Source: Lepidurus packardi
Taxonomy: Eukaryota > Arthropoda > Branchiopoda > Notostraca > Triopsidae
DNA length: 64,000 nt
Direction of reading: 5' to 3'
Assembly (NCBI GenBank): GCA_023053545.1
Contig: JAKZAN010000005.1
Span: 1,054,001-1,118,000, forward strand
Part shown: one piece after another, positions 51,090 through 62,604 of the stretch
How positions within the stretch are numbered: position 1 is the first letter of the stretch
Layout of the letters: each line of letters opens with the position of its first letter
Notes under the pieces: generated by a model
What the model saw: the letters and a program-made list of their open reading frames with translations, nothing else
Database searches by the model: none
Told to the model about the DNA's origin: nothing
Translations under genes and position numbers: made by a program

Positions 51090-52112
51090 CCTTTTCATTT
51101 TGAATGCATGCACGCTTCTAATGAAAACCATCTAGTTTGTCCTGGAGAAAGAATTTGGTATTTGGCCACTTGCACAAACTCTTGGAATGCAGCAAAACTT
51201 CTTCTTCTAGCTGAACTGTGTGAAAAGTGATTGTAAATTCCTCTAACGAGCTCTTCAAGATTTTTCAGCAAATTCTTACAAGCGTAAGAGGCGCAAAGGT
51301 GGATGGAATGACAGGAGCATTTAACACTGAAAATTCCAGGTATGGCCTCCTTGAGTAGCACAGAAACAGAATTATTACATCCAACACAGCTTCGGTTAAC
51401 GCTTGAGCAGTTCCGGACTCAGTCAGTCTTGCCATTACACTAGATTTTTCCCAGCACCAGTAAGTGACAACGACTCCAAGCTGGCTCTTTACTTCGACAT
51501 CTGTTGACTCATCAATTATCACAGAAAAGAGTTTTTCTTAATGCGGCACACAGTTCATCCTTCACATTCCCGCTCCTGTAAAGCGCAGAAAATGGATTTG
51601 TTTACATTTTGAAATACATTCCATTCATAATTACCAAAGCGGACGATGTTACTAAACTTCTGTTTTCCCATTGCCAACATGCGAGCTGTTTCGCTTTCCG
51701 GAAAGGCATTTTTCAAGAATTTCACAAAATGATCGCATAAAGAAAGGCTTAGGTTATTGCATACTAAGAATTCAGTGATTCGAAGCTCCAGTGTTATCTC
51801 TTCTCTTCCTTTTGAAATGAAACTTTGCATCGCCTTGACTTGTTTTTCTTGATCCTGTTTTCGGAAATTCTCTTCATTTTTCAAATGAGTCTGTCTTAAA
51901 GCATGAGATTTCAAATCCTTCTTCCCATTTCGGAGAAAATCATTGCAGACCTTGCAGAAAGGTGTATACGCGTTCTTCTGTCTATTCCAGCGGTTTTCTA
52001 CCCAGCTTTTGAACAAAGGCTCTTCGAGCCAGGCGTGCGTTGCTATTGCGAACTCGACTAGGGAATTGAGTTTGCGGACTCGGGCTGAGTCAACCCGCGA
52101 CCCAATAGGCAC
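51090..52112 (-). pseudogene. hAT-type transposase relic with zinc finger
   Basis: Minus-strand pieces: 52112-51555 carries a zinc finger (CKVCNDFLRNGKKDLKSHALRQTH) and an ISKGREEI...ELRITEFLV region; 51530-51265 carries FSVIIDESTDVEVKSQLGV, the DEST motif with the first catalytic Asp of hAT-like/DUF4371-type proteins; 51361-51095 carries KCSCHSIHLCASYACKNL and TRWFSLEAC. Frame changes near 51545 and 51370 and loss of the C-terminal dimerisation region make it a pseudogene. Confidence 0.75.
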
Positions 52113-52375
52113 AAGTACTATTCAATCGGGTTATGCTTGGAATCGATATAACTTGTAATCAGAGACAATGAATCGCTGTATTGCACTCAATGATACAATA
52201 TTACTTCATCAAAATTCTAAACAAAAACAAAGTGTTTGGAAATATTGCAACGTGCGTTCTCTTTAAATAAATAAACTGAGTGATGACGAAACATCTATAT
52301 TTCTTTTTCTTCAAAAAATGGTTATGGACTTTTCAGTGTCGCAGCAAAGTAATACCTTTAAATTAGGAATGAAAT

Positions 52376-53095
52376 ATGGATTTACGTTTAAATATTATGT
52401 ACGTTTTAGATTGCATTTCAGCCAGTTTTCCTGCGAGGCTTTCCCAACAAATAAGAGAAAATCGTGACATTAAGCTGCTCTTGGCTCTTTCAAGCATTGC
52501 TGAAATTCGAAGGAAACGCCTGCATGTGGTATTCACCCTGGCTTTAGAAATCTGGACAATAAAAGCTGCTCGTCGATCACTTCGTAAAATTCACAGGACG
52601 GAAACTTTCTGGACGGAGATCATAAACAAGACCTGGACTGACAAAGAATGGAAAACCAACATCCGTGTAACGCGACGCACTTTCCAGTACATTTGTGATC
52701 TCCTGCGAGAAAACCTAACCAAAAAGAAAACCAACTTCTCTGTACCCATCTCTTGTGAAAAACAAGTTGTCTCACGCTATGGCGCCTAGGAAACAAATAT
52801 CGAATTTCGGTCTCTGGCCACCATTTTTGGTGCAAGCAAAACAACAGCATTCCATGAAACTCGCGACGCCCTGGTTGTTCTCCTAGGGTACTCCATAATA
52901 ACAATGCCTAAAGGTGCCCGGTTGCAAGAAATGATATCGAGCTTTCAGAGGAGAAAATTGCCCCAGTGTGTTGGAGCCATTGATGGTACACATATCCCTA
53001 TTTTGGCACCGAAATAACACAGTTCTGACTATTACTGTGTACGAAAGGGTACGTACACGGTTGTACTTCAAGCTATTATCAGCGCAGAAACGCTA
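52376..53095 (+). pseudogene. Harbinger/PIF nuclease relic (HARBI1-like)
   Basis: After an N-terminal helical part (52376-52788, including TWTDKEWKTNIRVTRRTFQYI) the sequence continues past a stop with IEFRSLATIFGASKTTAF, PKGARLQEMISSFQRRKLPQ and CVGAIDGTHIPILAP (the DGTHI catalytic Asp), then a stop and SDYYCVRKGTYTVVLQAII. This order matches the DDE_4 nuclease of Harbinger transposons and HARBI1. At least two stops and a missing C-terminal part show that it is dead. 52150-52375 is empty as far as I can see. Confidence 0.85.
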
Positions 53096-53289
53096 GTCGC
53101 CCAGGAACCTCCTGCTGCTGCACATCCTACGCAGGAGCAACTGATCGATGTTAACCCATTGCCCTCCGTTTTTGACGTTGGCACAACTTTGACGTACGTT
53201 GGCACTTTCCTATTCTTTTATTACTATTATTATTACCAAGAGTTTAAAAGATAAGCTTCACTAAAAGCCCTGGCATTCCACAGTTTCTG

Positions 53290-55650
53290 AGTACCGATGG
53301 TAACCCCCAGCATGGCCACGCCCGTTCAGGCTTCAGCTTCAGAGTCAGAGCCAGTACTTCCTGGCGCTGACCTTGTGGAGCTGGAAGCTTCGATAGAGTC
53401 CACCGCGACTGCTGCAATATCCAGCCATGTTCCTGAGGTAGATTATTTATTTTTCCGTTGCTACTTTAAGAAAGAGAGGGGAGGATGAAATGTCAAACAA
53501 ATTTCTCTCTAGAACAGAAGCGTGGATTCTTTATTTTATTAATATTTTTGTTTCGGCTGGGCAAGCAAGGAAAGTGGCTGCGCGTGCTCGCCTTCCCGAA
53601 GGGTGGCAAAAGACGATCTTGCCAGCAGACCAGGTTTGGATTGGCTCAGCCCTTTTTGACAGCAAGGGTACAAGCAAGGGACAGCAAATGGAGATGGAGG
53701 GTCTTTCCAATCCTTCTGTCGCGTCAACAAGGCCATCAACAAATCTGAGATGGCACGCCATTGTCGTTGGCGTACTCGTGGTACCCAAGAGACCAGGGAT
53801 CAGATCGAAGCCCTGATCTTGGCCACGGATTCGCTGGGAGTTCCGTTGTTCAAGGAAGACATGAAGGAAACCTGGGACTTTGAGAGAAACACGTCAAGTG
53901 CATCCAAGATCCCGAGTTAGTCCAGCTCTACACGATAACTAGAACATTGACCAAGGGAAGCCTCAGTTTACCGGTGTGCTCGTGGCTCCACCTCCTTTGA
54001 GTCTTTCCATTTGCACTTGGCTCGCTTTATTCCGGGTAAGGCATTACATTGTATGACTTGGATGGCGTCACATGCTGGAACGCTGCCAAAGCTTCTGCAG
54101 CCGTTGCCAACTCTCGACCCTCGCCACTGCGTTGCTTCGAGGCCAAGTTGATGCAGCGATTCTACACGCTGTATGAGCAAGTACTGGGCCATCCATTGTT
54201 GCCAGAGTATCGCGCTCCAGGCCAGTATACAGGGGAGCTGCTGGGAGTGGAATTCCTCTACCAGCAAACTGGCTGGACCCTTCCCACGGATGACACTGCA
54301 GTCGATGAGGGGATTGACGAGGATGTTCAAGGCATGGATGTCTTTTTGGAACCCGATTCCCTCACCGTGCTGCAGGAGCCGGAAGAGCTGGACGACACCA
54401 TTCCGGGGAATCCGGTGGAAACCGAAGAACCGGAAGACGACAGGGACAGCGAGCTGACTGTCGAGGCAAGGCCAGAACCAACTGAAGAAGCCTTGGATTA
54501 TCGATTGATCGGTGGCTGGGACAAGGTGGATCAGTTGGCAGCGGATCAGTTGATTCAGTTGATCAGGATCAGTTGATGAAGACAGAAGGCCTTGCTGTCA
54601 GCAAAACCCAGGCTGACGAAGTCATTCGACGAAGTTGGACGAGTACGACAAACGGCCTCTGAAGTAAGGCCGCATCCTGCGCCACGACCTTCTCGGTCCC
54701 AGTATAGGACTGAATACGTTGGAGTGGAAGCCATGCAGAGGTAAGCGTTGGTATGTCGTCTGGTTCTTTAAGCATGCTTTGGAATCTAAAACCCTTGCTT
54801 CCGATTTTTAGGTGCTATATAAGCGCTGGTTTGCCTGTCCTCTCTCCTGCCAAGAGTCGTGTAGTGGAGGCAATTTGCATTCGCCTTTGCAACACATACA
54901 CGGCACCAGTCCGAGGTCCTCCTACGTGTCTCGCTGGAAGCTCATTCTGGGCAAGTCCAACGAGATGCGGAGTCGTGTCCTTCTAAGTGGCACCCTCTTC
55001 GAAGGTACCGGCCTGGTTTTGTATCCCATTAACGAGACTACCTTGAGCCTGTGCTAAGTTTGGAGCTTTATTAACGCCCGGCACTTGTCGAGGTTAATAA
55101 TAACCCATTTCTTTTCAACTCTTAGGTACCAGGATAATAAGCGACATCAGTATGCTACTGCAGGGTATTAACCTGCCTCAACCCGCATTAACGAGTGCGA
55201 CGCCGCTTTTGCCCTCGCGCCAGCTTCCTCAAACAGCACCTCGACCAGCTCACGAGCCGCTTGTTTTTGAGGAAGTAGTAGACACGGTCGGTCAGGCCAA
55301 AGTGAAACGTCGGGACGTTAAACGTTGCCTCCATTGGGGACAGAAGCTGCACCCGCAGTGGAAGGCCCTGGTGAAGGCCCCTCCAGGCCAGTATCTGCGC
55401 CGCCTCCACCACCTTCGGTGTTCGCCGATGTCAAGGACGACGGCTTGGAGGCGGCTACGATGCTTCTGCTGGCAACATTCCTCGGACTTCCAATTGTAGC
55501 AAATGTGGGCAACCCGTTAGTACCGGAGGACATTCACGGTTTCACGGTGCACGCTATTGCCCGGTGGGGGCAGAGTTATCCCCAGCAGAATGGCTGGAAA
55601 GACAACGCGAAGAGTTGGTGGTGGCCGGCTTCATTAAACGACACACGTCA
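53290..55650 (+). pseudogene. Decayed member of a multicopy DUF6729-associated protein family
   Basis: Pieces in consistent order and orientation are: 53490-53690 (ARLPEGWQKTILPADQVW); 53700-53900 (MARHCRWRTRGTQETRDQI, LGVPLFKEDMKETW); then, one base out of frame, HVKCIQDPELVQLYT; after another frame change CARGSTSFESFHLHLARFIPG (53950-54035); 54049-54576 (PGQYTGELLGVEFLYQQTG, then a long acidic stretch); 54650-55060 (VVEAICIRLCNTY, RWKLILGKSNEMRSR); 55150-55650 (Pro-rich, then weak similarity). I recall this motif series from large fish and invertebrate proteins carrying a DUF6729 module; the family name is from memory. The zinc-ribbon core of that module is missing here. Frameshifts mark it as a pseudogene. 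Function unknown. Confidence 0.55.
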
Positions 55651-56868
55651 GTTAAAAATAAGCTCAATATCGAGTAAAAAAATACTCATTTCAATTCAGG
55701 AAATGCAATACTAGTCTCCTTCCATTCTGGATGCTGGTACCGATTGATCAAGTGACCAAGAATTGGATTTTATCAACGTGAGTTTTTTCATTTCTGTTTT
55801 TTCATGGTAAGAGCACAACTCCTCATTTTTCTAAATAGGGTGCCATTTTTCTGGACGTTCAAGATTTGTTTCCTGCATGGTTTAATGAAGCCAAGTCCCC
55901 TTTGTCAACAACATTCGTAAGCTTAAAAATAAGAGTCAAATATAGTTGATCCATTTGAGTGCAGGTGTTTTTGATACCATTTTCATCAGAGTAGATGTCG
56001 CCTATTGTGATCACGTTTGTCAAGTGAATCTTACTTCGATTAAGCGGAGATTCAAATAATCGGAAATTTGTATAGTACATGTGCGTAGGTTGTTTTATGA
56101 TGTAAATAAGAAAAAAAAAATAGTGATATTAAGAACGAAATTACATTTTCTTGTCTATACCCAAATGACCATAGTCTTTATTTTGCAACGATTTGTCAAC
56201 AATTTGGATAGAGAGGATTGAGGAATTCTTAAATTAACGCTTTCGTATGTTACAAATCTTTGAAATTCAACTTGTCGTTTCAATGCGAGCCACAACTGCT
56301 CTGTTACATTTCAATCAACGCTTATTTTCTTGTTCTTTTCCTGTTATTTCCGCCATTTTTATAGAACCACACGTCTAAAACACAACCAACACTGCTGAAG
56401 CCTAGGGAGGGTTCTCAACACGGTTTGAATCAGTCGTGTTTTCTCGTCATTGGATTGTGTAACTTGCACGCCGAGTTTTTTTACAGGTAGGTTCGCTTCA
56501 TTAACAGAACTCGTCAGCTATTCTGCACGAGCTGACCGTAGTTGTGGGGTGGGGGAACGGGAAGCCAGCTCTAAACTGCGTCAGTTCAATGCACAGATTT
56601 CGAGTCGGGTAGACTTTTGAAATGGACCACTATTAGGGTGAGGCCGGGCAACGTCGGGTGGCACTGATGCAGGAAGCGTACGAGACAGGGATGACTCCCC
56701 GACGGGTGCTGTCTTCTTCTTACAAGATGGCTGGAGTCGCGCGGCGGCTAATTCGTATGGCTGTGACATATTTCTTTCTTTGTTTGCATTGTCTTCCCCC
56801 TTTTTTTCTTCTCTTCCCCCGGTGACCGCGAACATGAGTTAGTTATTTGTATTTTTTGTATTGACTAG

Positions 56869-57943
56869 ATAAAGAAAGCATATCGTAAAAAAGCTCTTTC
56901 AGTCCATCCGGACAAGAATCCTGACAACCCCAAAGCTGCTGAACTTTTCCATCAACTATCCAACGCTCTTGAAGTTCTTCCAGATGAAGGAACTAGGGTA
57001 ATATTTATTTACAATTAGTTTATAATGATCTATCAATCTATAGAACGTTTCTGCTTTTTCACCAGGCTGCATATGACCGGATCCAAAAAGCAAAGAAACT
57101 CCACTATGAAAGGAGTACGTTAATGGACTCTAATGGACGATAATGGACTCTAATGGACGATAATGGACTCTAATGGACTCTAATGTACGTTAATGGACGA
57201 CGAATGTTAAAAGATGACTTAGAAGCTCGAGATCGGCGGGCAGCTTCCAAAACAGAGAATATGCTTTCCGACGAAGAAAGACTTAGGGTATTATACAGTA
57301 TATGTCGAGATTTTTTTAAGCATGGTATTCATGTAGAGGGAGATCGAGCGATTACGAAAAGAGGGTTCTAAGCAACTTCAAGAGGAACAAGAGCGCATCC
57401 GCAACTTCTTGCAAAAAGAGCGCGAAAAAGCACTCAAGAATATCGCCAACCCTGTGGCCCGTCTAAAAGTCTCTTGGACGGCAGACAAAGCTGATTCAAC
57501 AAATAGAACATACAACGACGAAGTTTTACGGCGAATACTTGGGAAAGTGGGTGTGAATAGAAATGATGTTATAATCACTTAATCGTCGAAATTTTTTCTT
57601 TAGTACGGGACCATTACCGGACTCATCGGTTCGTCCAAGAAAAACGGTAGTGCATTGGTAGAATTTCCACGACAGGCAGACGCGGTAGGATCTTTTTTTA
57701 CTATGATATAGTATTAAACCCTTACTTCTTTTTCATTCGGAAAAAGCTGTTATGCTAGAGAAAGGATTCCCCAACTGCCCTTTGAGTTTACATTGGTTGT
57801 CAGGAGCTCCAATCAAGACTACTTCGGCAACTTTTTCATCCACAGCAACGTCTAGTCACTCAATAGATTTAGATGCTATGGAAGCTATTGTTTTAGGGCG
57901 ACTCAGACAAGCTGAAGAACTCAAACGACAATGCTTAGAGTAA
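56869..57943 (+). CDS. dnajc17: DNAJC17-like protein (J domain and RRM), first exon not found
   Basis: Probable exons are 56869-56997 (J-domain helices with [19 protein letters not shown], the HPD motif that stimulates Hsp70), 57066-57114 ([15 protein letters not shown]), 57214-57287 ([12 protein letters not shown]), 57337-57546 ([31 protein letters not shown]), 57604-57684 (the RRM segment [20 protein letters not shown]), and about 57747-57943 ([15 protein letters not shown], ending LKRQCLE). This is the domain order of DNAJC17, a nuclear splicing-associated J protein. The exon encoding the start of the J domain is not recognisable in 55730-56868, and the last splice phase is not resolved, so decay cannot be excluded. 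Most splice sites are good GT-AG. Confidence 0.75.
57115..57195 (+). repeat. TAATGGAC(T/G)(C/A) microsatellite forming most of a DNAJC17 intron
   Basis: About six 12-bp units (TAATGGACTC, TAATGGACGA types) lie between a GTACGT donor at 57115 and an AAAAG acceptor at 57213. Reading through them gives stops, so an intron is the better interpretation. The unit contains CTAAT, similar to a branch-point consensus. Confidence 0.6.
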
Positions 57944-58379
57944 ATTCGGAGCCGGCTAACGCGCAACCAGACTAAATGCAACATATGAATTTCATACCAG
58001 ATGAATACATAAAGTGATTTCTAATTACTACCTGGCATAGTGCGACCGAACGTGTACAAAAAGGGCAAGAACTTGTATAGGAACAGCTTTAAACTAGTTT
58101 AACAGTGTCTGTCACACGGATGCTCAATTTGGCAAACGACTTTGGGATAGCTAAGCTATGAAAAACGGCGTGGCATGAATGACTGAAGTGCATATTGTTC
58201 ATATTTTTCTGACTACATAAGAATCAGGTGAACGTGCGTGTGCGCCAAAATACGCCGGCGCAGGGTACAAGGCAGATACTTACTAGTTATCCAGAAACTC
58301 GCAACCCGTTTTGGGTAAATCATCAACGGCCTAAGAATTAATCAAGACGTTAGACTTCTTAATTGGATAGAACCAAGAA

Positions 58380-58890
58380 TTAAAACTGTTTTACTTTAGC
58401 GACAGAATCTTTGCATCCTAAATCAGATCCAAACGATGGTGTTCTGTCTCGCAGACTTATGTCCTCTATGCCAACGCTAATAGTAATATCTTTGGTGTCC
58501 ATTACCTCTTTTGAAGGTGGTAACGGCGGTGGGGCTGACGGTTTTACAATCTTAGCTTTGCGTTTCACGCTACTAGTAAGAATATCTGCGCTTGTAAAAG
58601 ACACACCAGATTGACCAGGGTCTTGAACAGCAGTGTGTCGTGGGGACAATGACAAGTTGGGGATACAAGACCCGCCCAAAACTACAGAGGGGTGGTCGGA
58701 TTCAACTAAGACGGGTTCTGGCTTCGGTAAAACCCTCGGTCGAGCTGAAGTTATCTTTGGCTCGATAGGGAAGTTGGTTGTACAAGTATTTGGTGCTACA
58801 GATGAGGGAAGTTCAAAATCCAGCTGACTTCTAGTTTCCCACGAAAAAGGCGCAGAATGCTCGTCTCTCCATCTGCAGTTCTAGTGAATC
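58380..58890 (-). CDS. Proline/serine-rich exon of unknown gene
   Basis: The minus strand is open from about 58880 to a TAA at 58380-58382. Features are a SPFSWETR-like start, PEPVLVESDHPSVV, VKPSAPPPLPPSKE (a proline-rich motif that could bind SH3 or WW domains) and a charged end KDSVAKVKQF. Codon use looks coding and no transposon similarity is evident. An AG-like acceptor is possible near 58890. No start codon or further exon was identified with confidence; 58890-59220 contains short open frames on both strands that I cannot assign. 57944-58379 appears empty. Confidence 0.4.
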
Positions 58891-59492
58891 GAAAGTAGAT
58901 AAATGGTGTTGAAAACAAACTAAGACGTCAAAGACTGGATAAACTTACTTTATCATTTTCATCCTTTATGATCTTATTACCGGGAGAAAACGCCAAACTG
59001 GGAAACGAACTTAGAAAAGATTTTTGGTTTATTTCCTCTAAGAGAGGATATTGTGACGTTGCAAAAAATATGCTTAGCTGTTTCCGCACCTCTAGTTATT
59101 TTGCACGTAGACCGGATGGTGTGCAATTCTACTCTATCCTGTTTGCTTCGCGATTACTTGGCATGGGAGTAGAACTTGGACGGCAGGGCAGTTGGCTTAG
59201 ATCTTTTGATCAATAAACACCTTATATACTTAACCATTTGTTGAACCCCTCGACGTTGTTATTGTCAATCCAATACACCTTCTTAATTACAACGTCACAT
59301 TTTGGTGGAGATGCGGGGTACCTCTTTTTAAAGAGTAATTTTTGTGAGATCAAAAGTTGTGGGATGGTTAAGTGTGTTACGCTAAGTCTGTGTGGACAAG
59401 ACGAAGCGATTGTACGGTGTTTAAGGGCCATACTCGAGGAGTCTGTGGCTGAAGGACTAGGCTTTCGTTTACTTGTGGTGGACGGTACCTTC

Positions 59493-60899
59493 ATGAGTGG
59501 TGGTAAAATTCCTAAGGCTGCCGCAAGTCAGTTAACGAACTTGCCCTGTCCGATTCGGCAAAGTGCCAGACTTCGGGGTGAGCAGGCGGCAGAGGGGGAA
59601 TTACCGTTAAGTCGATCTCGAGCAGGGAGTGCGGCCAGCACCACCGGCGAGACCCCGCGGGCACCGGTCATAACGAGGGGAGATCGCACAACTGACGAAG
59701 AACCCTCGGCGGAGTTGACACCACTCCCTGTATCACCGGAAGGTATCGAGGAAACTTTGCGACGAAATATTCAAGTCGACGACGCCCTAATCTCGTTAGA
59801 GACTCTGCCAACTTTATTGGCTGCAACACCGAGCGTTAAAGCCCCACCAGCAGTGCAAATTCCATTGTTGGTGCCGAACCCACCGCTAACTCCGCTACCT
59901 GTTCCGAGTCCAATTCCGAGAACTGTAACTCCGACAATGTCTACTCCACGGGCAATCCGAAAGGCTGTACAACCGCCTCGTTTTTCGGATGCCGCATCCC
60001 AGGACCCGCTGGAATGGCTCGAAGACTTTGAAGAGTCGGCGCGATACAATGGATGGTCAGACCAAGACATGGTCTCGTATTTTGGTTTGAGTCTAACTGG
60101 ACCGGCCAAGACGTGGTACAAACAGGAGTTTCCGTTTGATTCAAGATCTGCCACATCCTGGACTCAGCTACAAGATGGTTTTAGAAAGGCGTTTATCAAA
60201 CAGAACCGAAAGTTACATCTTAAGGAGAGACTTCGCTCACGCTACCAGGGTTTGGACGAACCCTTCGAGCAGTATTATTGGGATGTGCTACGCATTTGTA
60301 ACGAACTGGACCCTAAGATGAACGAAGAGTCCAAAGTCGACGAGTTGTTACGGGGTGCAAAACCTACCCTGGTGGAGCGTGTGTATCCAATGGACATAAA
60401 AGACTCGGAAGATTTGTTAACGAAAATGAATCTTATTGTTCAAGGAATGGAGCGCGCTAATGTACGTCGGGACTGGGGACTGCAGAAAGAGGCCAATAAC
60501 TCGTCTTCCGAAGATAAAAGTGCTAGAGCGTTACCAGCTGCAGCAATTTCTGGAAATCCCGCAAGCGATCGCCTTGGGAAGTTGGAGGATTTGGTTCAGA
60601 AGTTGGTGGAATCCCTGAGTGGAGTCGATGGACTCAACGCCCAAAAAGGTAAGGGTAGCCGGGGAACTAACAAATCGCGCACGGCCGATGGGAAGCCCAT
60701 TTGCTATAATTGCCGTAAGCCTGGTCACATTGCTAGGATGTGCAAGGCGCCAAAAAAATCCCAAGGTGATGGCAAAGCTCAAATCAGTCAAATCAGACAG
60801 TCAAATCGGGCAGACAGTAATCAGCCAGGGCCGGGAGAAAAACCGTCCGGGACGGATAGTAACTCGGCCGATGCTTTAAACTCATCCAAGCGACAGTAA
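59493..60899 (+). CDS. Gypsy gag (lineage D), about 468 aa
   Basis: I prefer the ATG at 59493 ([14 protein letters not shown]) because the upstream in-frame sequence lacks the basic, disordered character of gag N-termini. An Arg/Ser/Pro-rich N-terminus leads into a capsid core ([59 protein letters not shown]) and a single CCHC knuckle [14 protein letters not shown] near the end. It is clearly related to but distinct from copies A-C. The frame is open; pol follows in the -1 frame. Confidence 0.9.
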   Translation: MSGGKIPKAAASQLTNLPCPIRQSARLRGEQAAEGELPLSRSRAGSAASTTGETPRAPVITRGDRTTDEEPSAELTPLPVSPEGIEETLRRNIQVDDALISLETLPTLLAATPSVKAPPAVQIPLLVPNPPLTPLPVPSPIPRTVTPTMSTPRAIRKAVQPPRFSDAASQDPLEWLEDFEESARYNGWSDQDMVSYFGLSLTGPAKTWYKQEFPFDSRSATSWTQLQDGFRKAFIKQNRKLHLKERLRSRYQGLDEPFEQYYWDVLRICNELDPKMNEESKVDELLRGAKPTLVERVYPMDIKDSEDLLTKMNLIVQGMERANVRRDWGLQKEANNSSSEDKSARALPAAAISGNPASDRLGKLEDLVQKLVESLSGVDGLNAQKGKGSRGTNKSRTADGKPICYNCRKPGHIARMCKAPKKSQGDGKAQISQIRQSNRADSNQPGPGEKPSGTDSNSADALNSSKRQ

Positions 60900-60901
60900 C
60901 A

Positions 60902-62077
60902 GGGGGTTCTGTCGCTGAGTTAGAACCCATCCCCCTGTTGTTAAATACGAGTTCTGGACTGATTCGGGTGGAGGTAACTTGCAATGACGTGAAGACCGAG
61001 GCTATAATTGATACGGGCGCAGCAATTAGTGTGATTAGTTCGGATTGGGTAGTTAAAACTGGAGCGCGGCTTCAGAAATGGACAGGACCTCCAATAGTGG
61101 TGGCAAACGGTGAGTTTGTCGATGTCCAGGGCAGCTTGAAAATTAATGTCGAGCTGGCGGGGAAAATTATGCCAACCGAGGCTGCTGTGTTCAACAACGG
61201 CATGGCCGATTTAATCGTAGGTAACGATTTGTTGAGGCAGCTAGGCCGCATAACTTTCCACTTTAGGGACAATGGATGTCACGAGGTGACGGCTATTAGG
61301 GAGGAGTCCAGTAACCCAATCAACACCATTTTGCCGGAAGATGTTCTTTGTGAACAGAGACGGGCGTCACCGAAGGCCGCGGTAGTGAGTCTTGTTAGTT
61401 TAACAGTACCTGCCAGAAGTGCGGTACCGGTAGCCGTTCAGTTGGCAGATGACCACGCGGAATCGGAGAACACCAGAGAAGTGTTGCTAGAACCTTGCCA
61501 AAAAGTATTTGAAAATACAGGACTGAGCACGGGTAGGGTTATAGCTAATTTTGAGGACAGGAGGGGTGTAGTCATTGTAACGAATTTTGGTAGCCAAGCG
61601 CGGTGGATACCGCAGAACATGGTCTTATCGAAGGCCGAAAGTTTTTCCGAAGCAGATGGCCAAGTGGAAGGTAGTAAAGTTAGTCTTGACGACCTTAGGC
61701 CACAGTATGACCCAGCACTTAGTGAAGAGCAAAAGAATGGGTTAGAGAAACTTTTGGAAAAATATTTGGATTGCTTCGCGAAAAGCAACAATGAGCTAGG
61801 TAGTTCCAACGTCACGGAACTCAGTATTGAAACGGGAGGCGCGCACCCGGTTTCGCAGCCCCCATATAAGAGCGCATTTCGGGAAAAAGAGTTGATTCGT
61901 AATCAAGTGAGTGAGATGCTGGACGCAGGGGTAATTGAGCCGTCAAATAGCCCCTGGTCGTCCCCGGTGGTCCTAGTAAAAAAGAAGGACGGTAGCTGGA
62001 GGTTTTGCGTGGATTATCGAAAACTGAATTCGGCTACAATTAAAGCATGTTGCCGGGTTATTGGCAGCTGCGTGTAA
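60902..62077 (+). pseudogene. Gypsy pol (lineage D): protease and truncated RT
   Basis: The open frame overlaps the gag end and encodes the protease ([12 protein letters not shown], then GNDLLRQLG), a short linker (no long acidic extension, unlike copies A-C), then the RT start ([31 protein letters not shown]). It ends prematurely at 62077. Downstream, 62050-62146 in another frame encodes the next conserved RT piece ([17 protein letters not shown]). The YLDD motif, RNase H and integrase are absent from this strand. Confidence 0.88.
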
Positions 62078-62144
62078 ATAAAAATGACCGAGAGAAAACG
62101 GCGTTTATCACGCCCGAAGGACTTTACCAGTTCAGAAAAATGTC

Positions 62145-62604
62145 TGTTTAAAAATGCGATCTCGTTGTCTAGACGTCTATGCGCTACTTTTTCTAGATAC
62201 TCGATCCCTTTTAGTTCGGGGTGATAAAGAACCCTTTTTCCTGTGTCGATTGCCTTCTCAATGTAGTCTAGCACGCCTTCTGCGGGGTTTAGGCTTATGT
62301 CGGTTACAACGATCCACTTGGTACTGCTTATGGCAACTTTGCCATTCTCCTTAAAATACACCCCATCGTGCATACGCGGTTCTACATTTCCGGTTGTGGA
62401 TGTGGCCAATGACACAAGAATGATAAGAAGACCAATAAATCGAGATCCCAGAAGTCCTAAAACAAAACAGAAAGAAGTTTTCAGACAAAATCGACTGTCA
62501 GTTCTCGTAACGATTAGGCTTTTTGGTAACTCGCGACGACCTACGCAGGTGACATGCATCTTGCTCTGTGAGCACCATGTCCTTCCTTTCTTCTGATGTC
62601 TCAT
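62145..62604 (-). pseudogene. Envelope-like N-terminal fragment, Gypsy lineage D
   Basis: On the minus strand a hydrophobic signal-like segment (FVLGLLGSRFIGLLIILVSL) is followed by MHDGVYFKENGKVAISSTKW, then a helical stretch (EGVLDYIEKAIDTGKRVLY). The layout is that of the N-terminus of insect Gypsy/errantivirus envelope proteins. It overlaps the 3' end of the integrase frame (62498-62604) as expected for an env made from a spliced or overlapping frame. It is truncated at 62145 by the inversion junction; no fusion-related region is left. Confidence 0.6.

Larger units (their letters stand above)
59493..62146 (+). mobile_element. Gypsy lineage D, gag-protease-RT half, plus strand
   Basis: Gag (59493-60899) is followed by a -1-frame pol with protease and RT start. 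The RT is cut near 62055: the segment expected between the KLNSATIK motif and [11 protein letters not shown] is missing (about 30 codons), and after QFRKM at 62146 the sequence switches to minus-strand env/integrase of the same kind of element. No LTR was found upstream of gag (59222-59492 is leader-like). Confidence 0.85.

Noticed and set aside
58968..59216. 82-codon plus-strand ORF
   Set aside because: No recognised family, no splice or promoter support, and the neighbouring coding signal is on the other strand; left unassigned.
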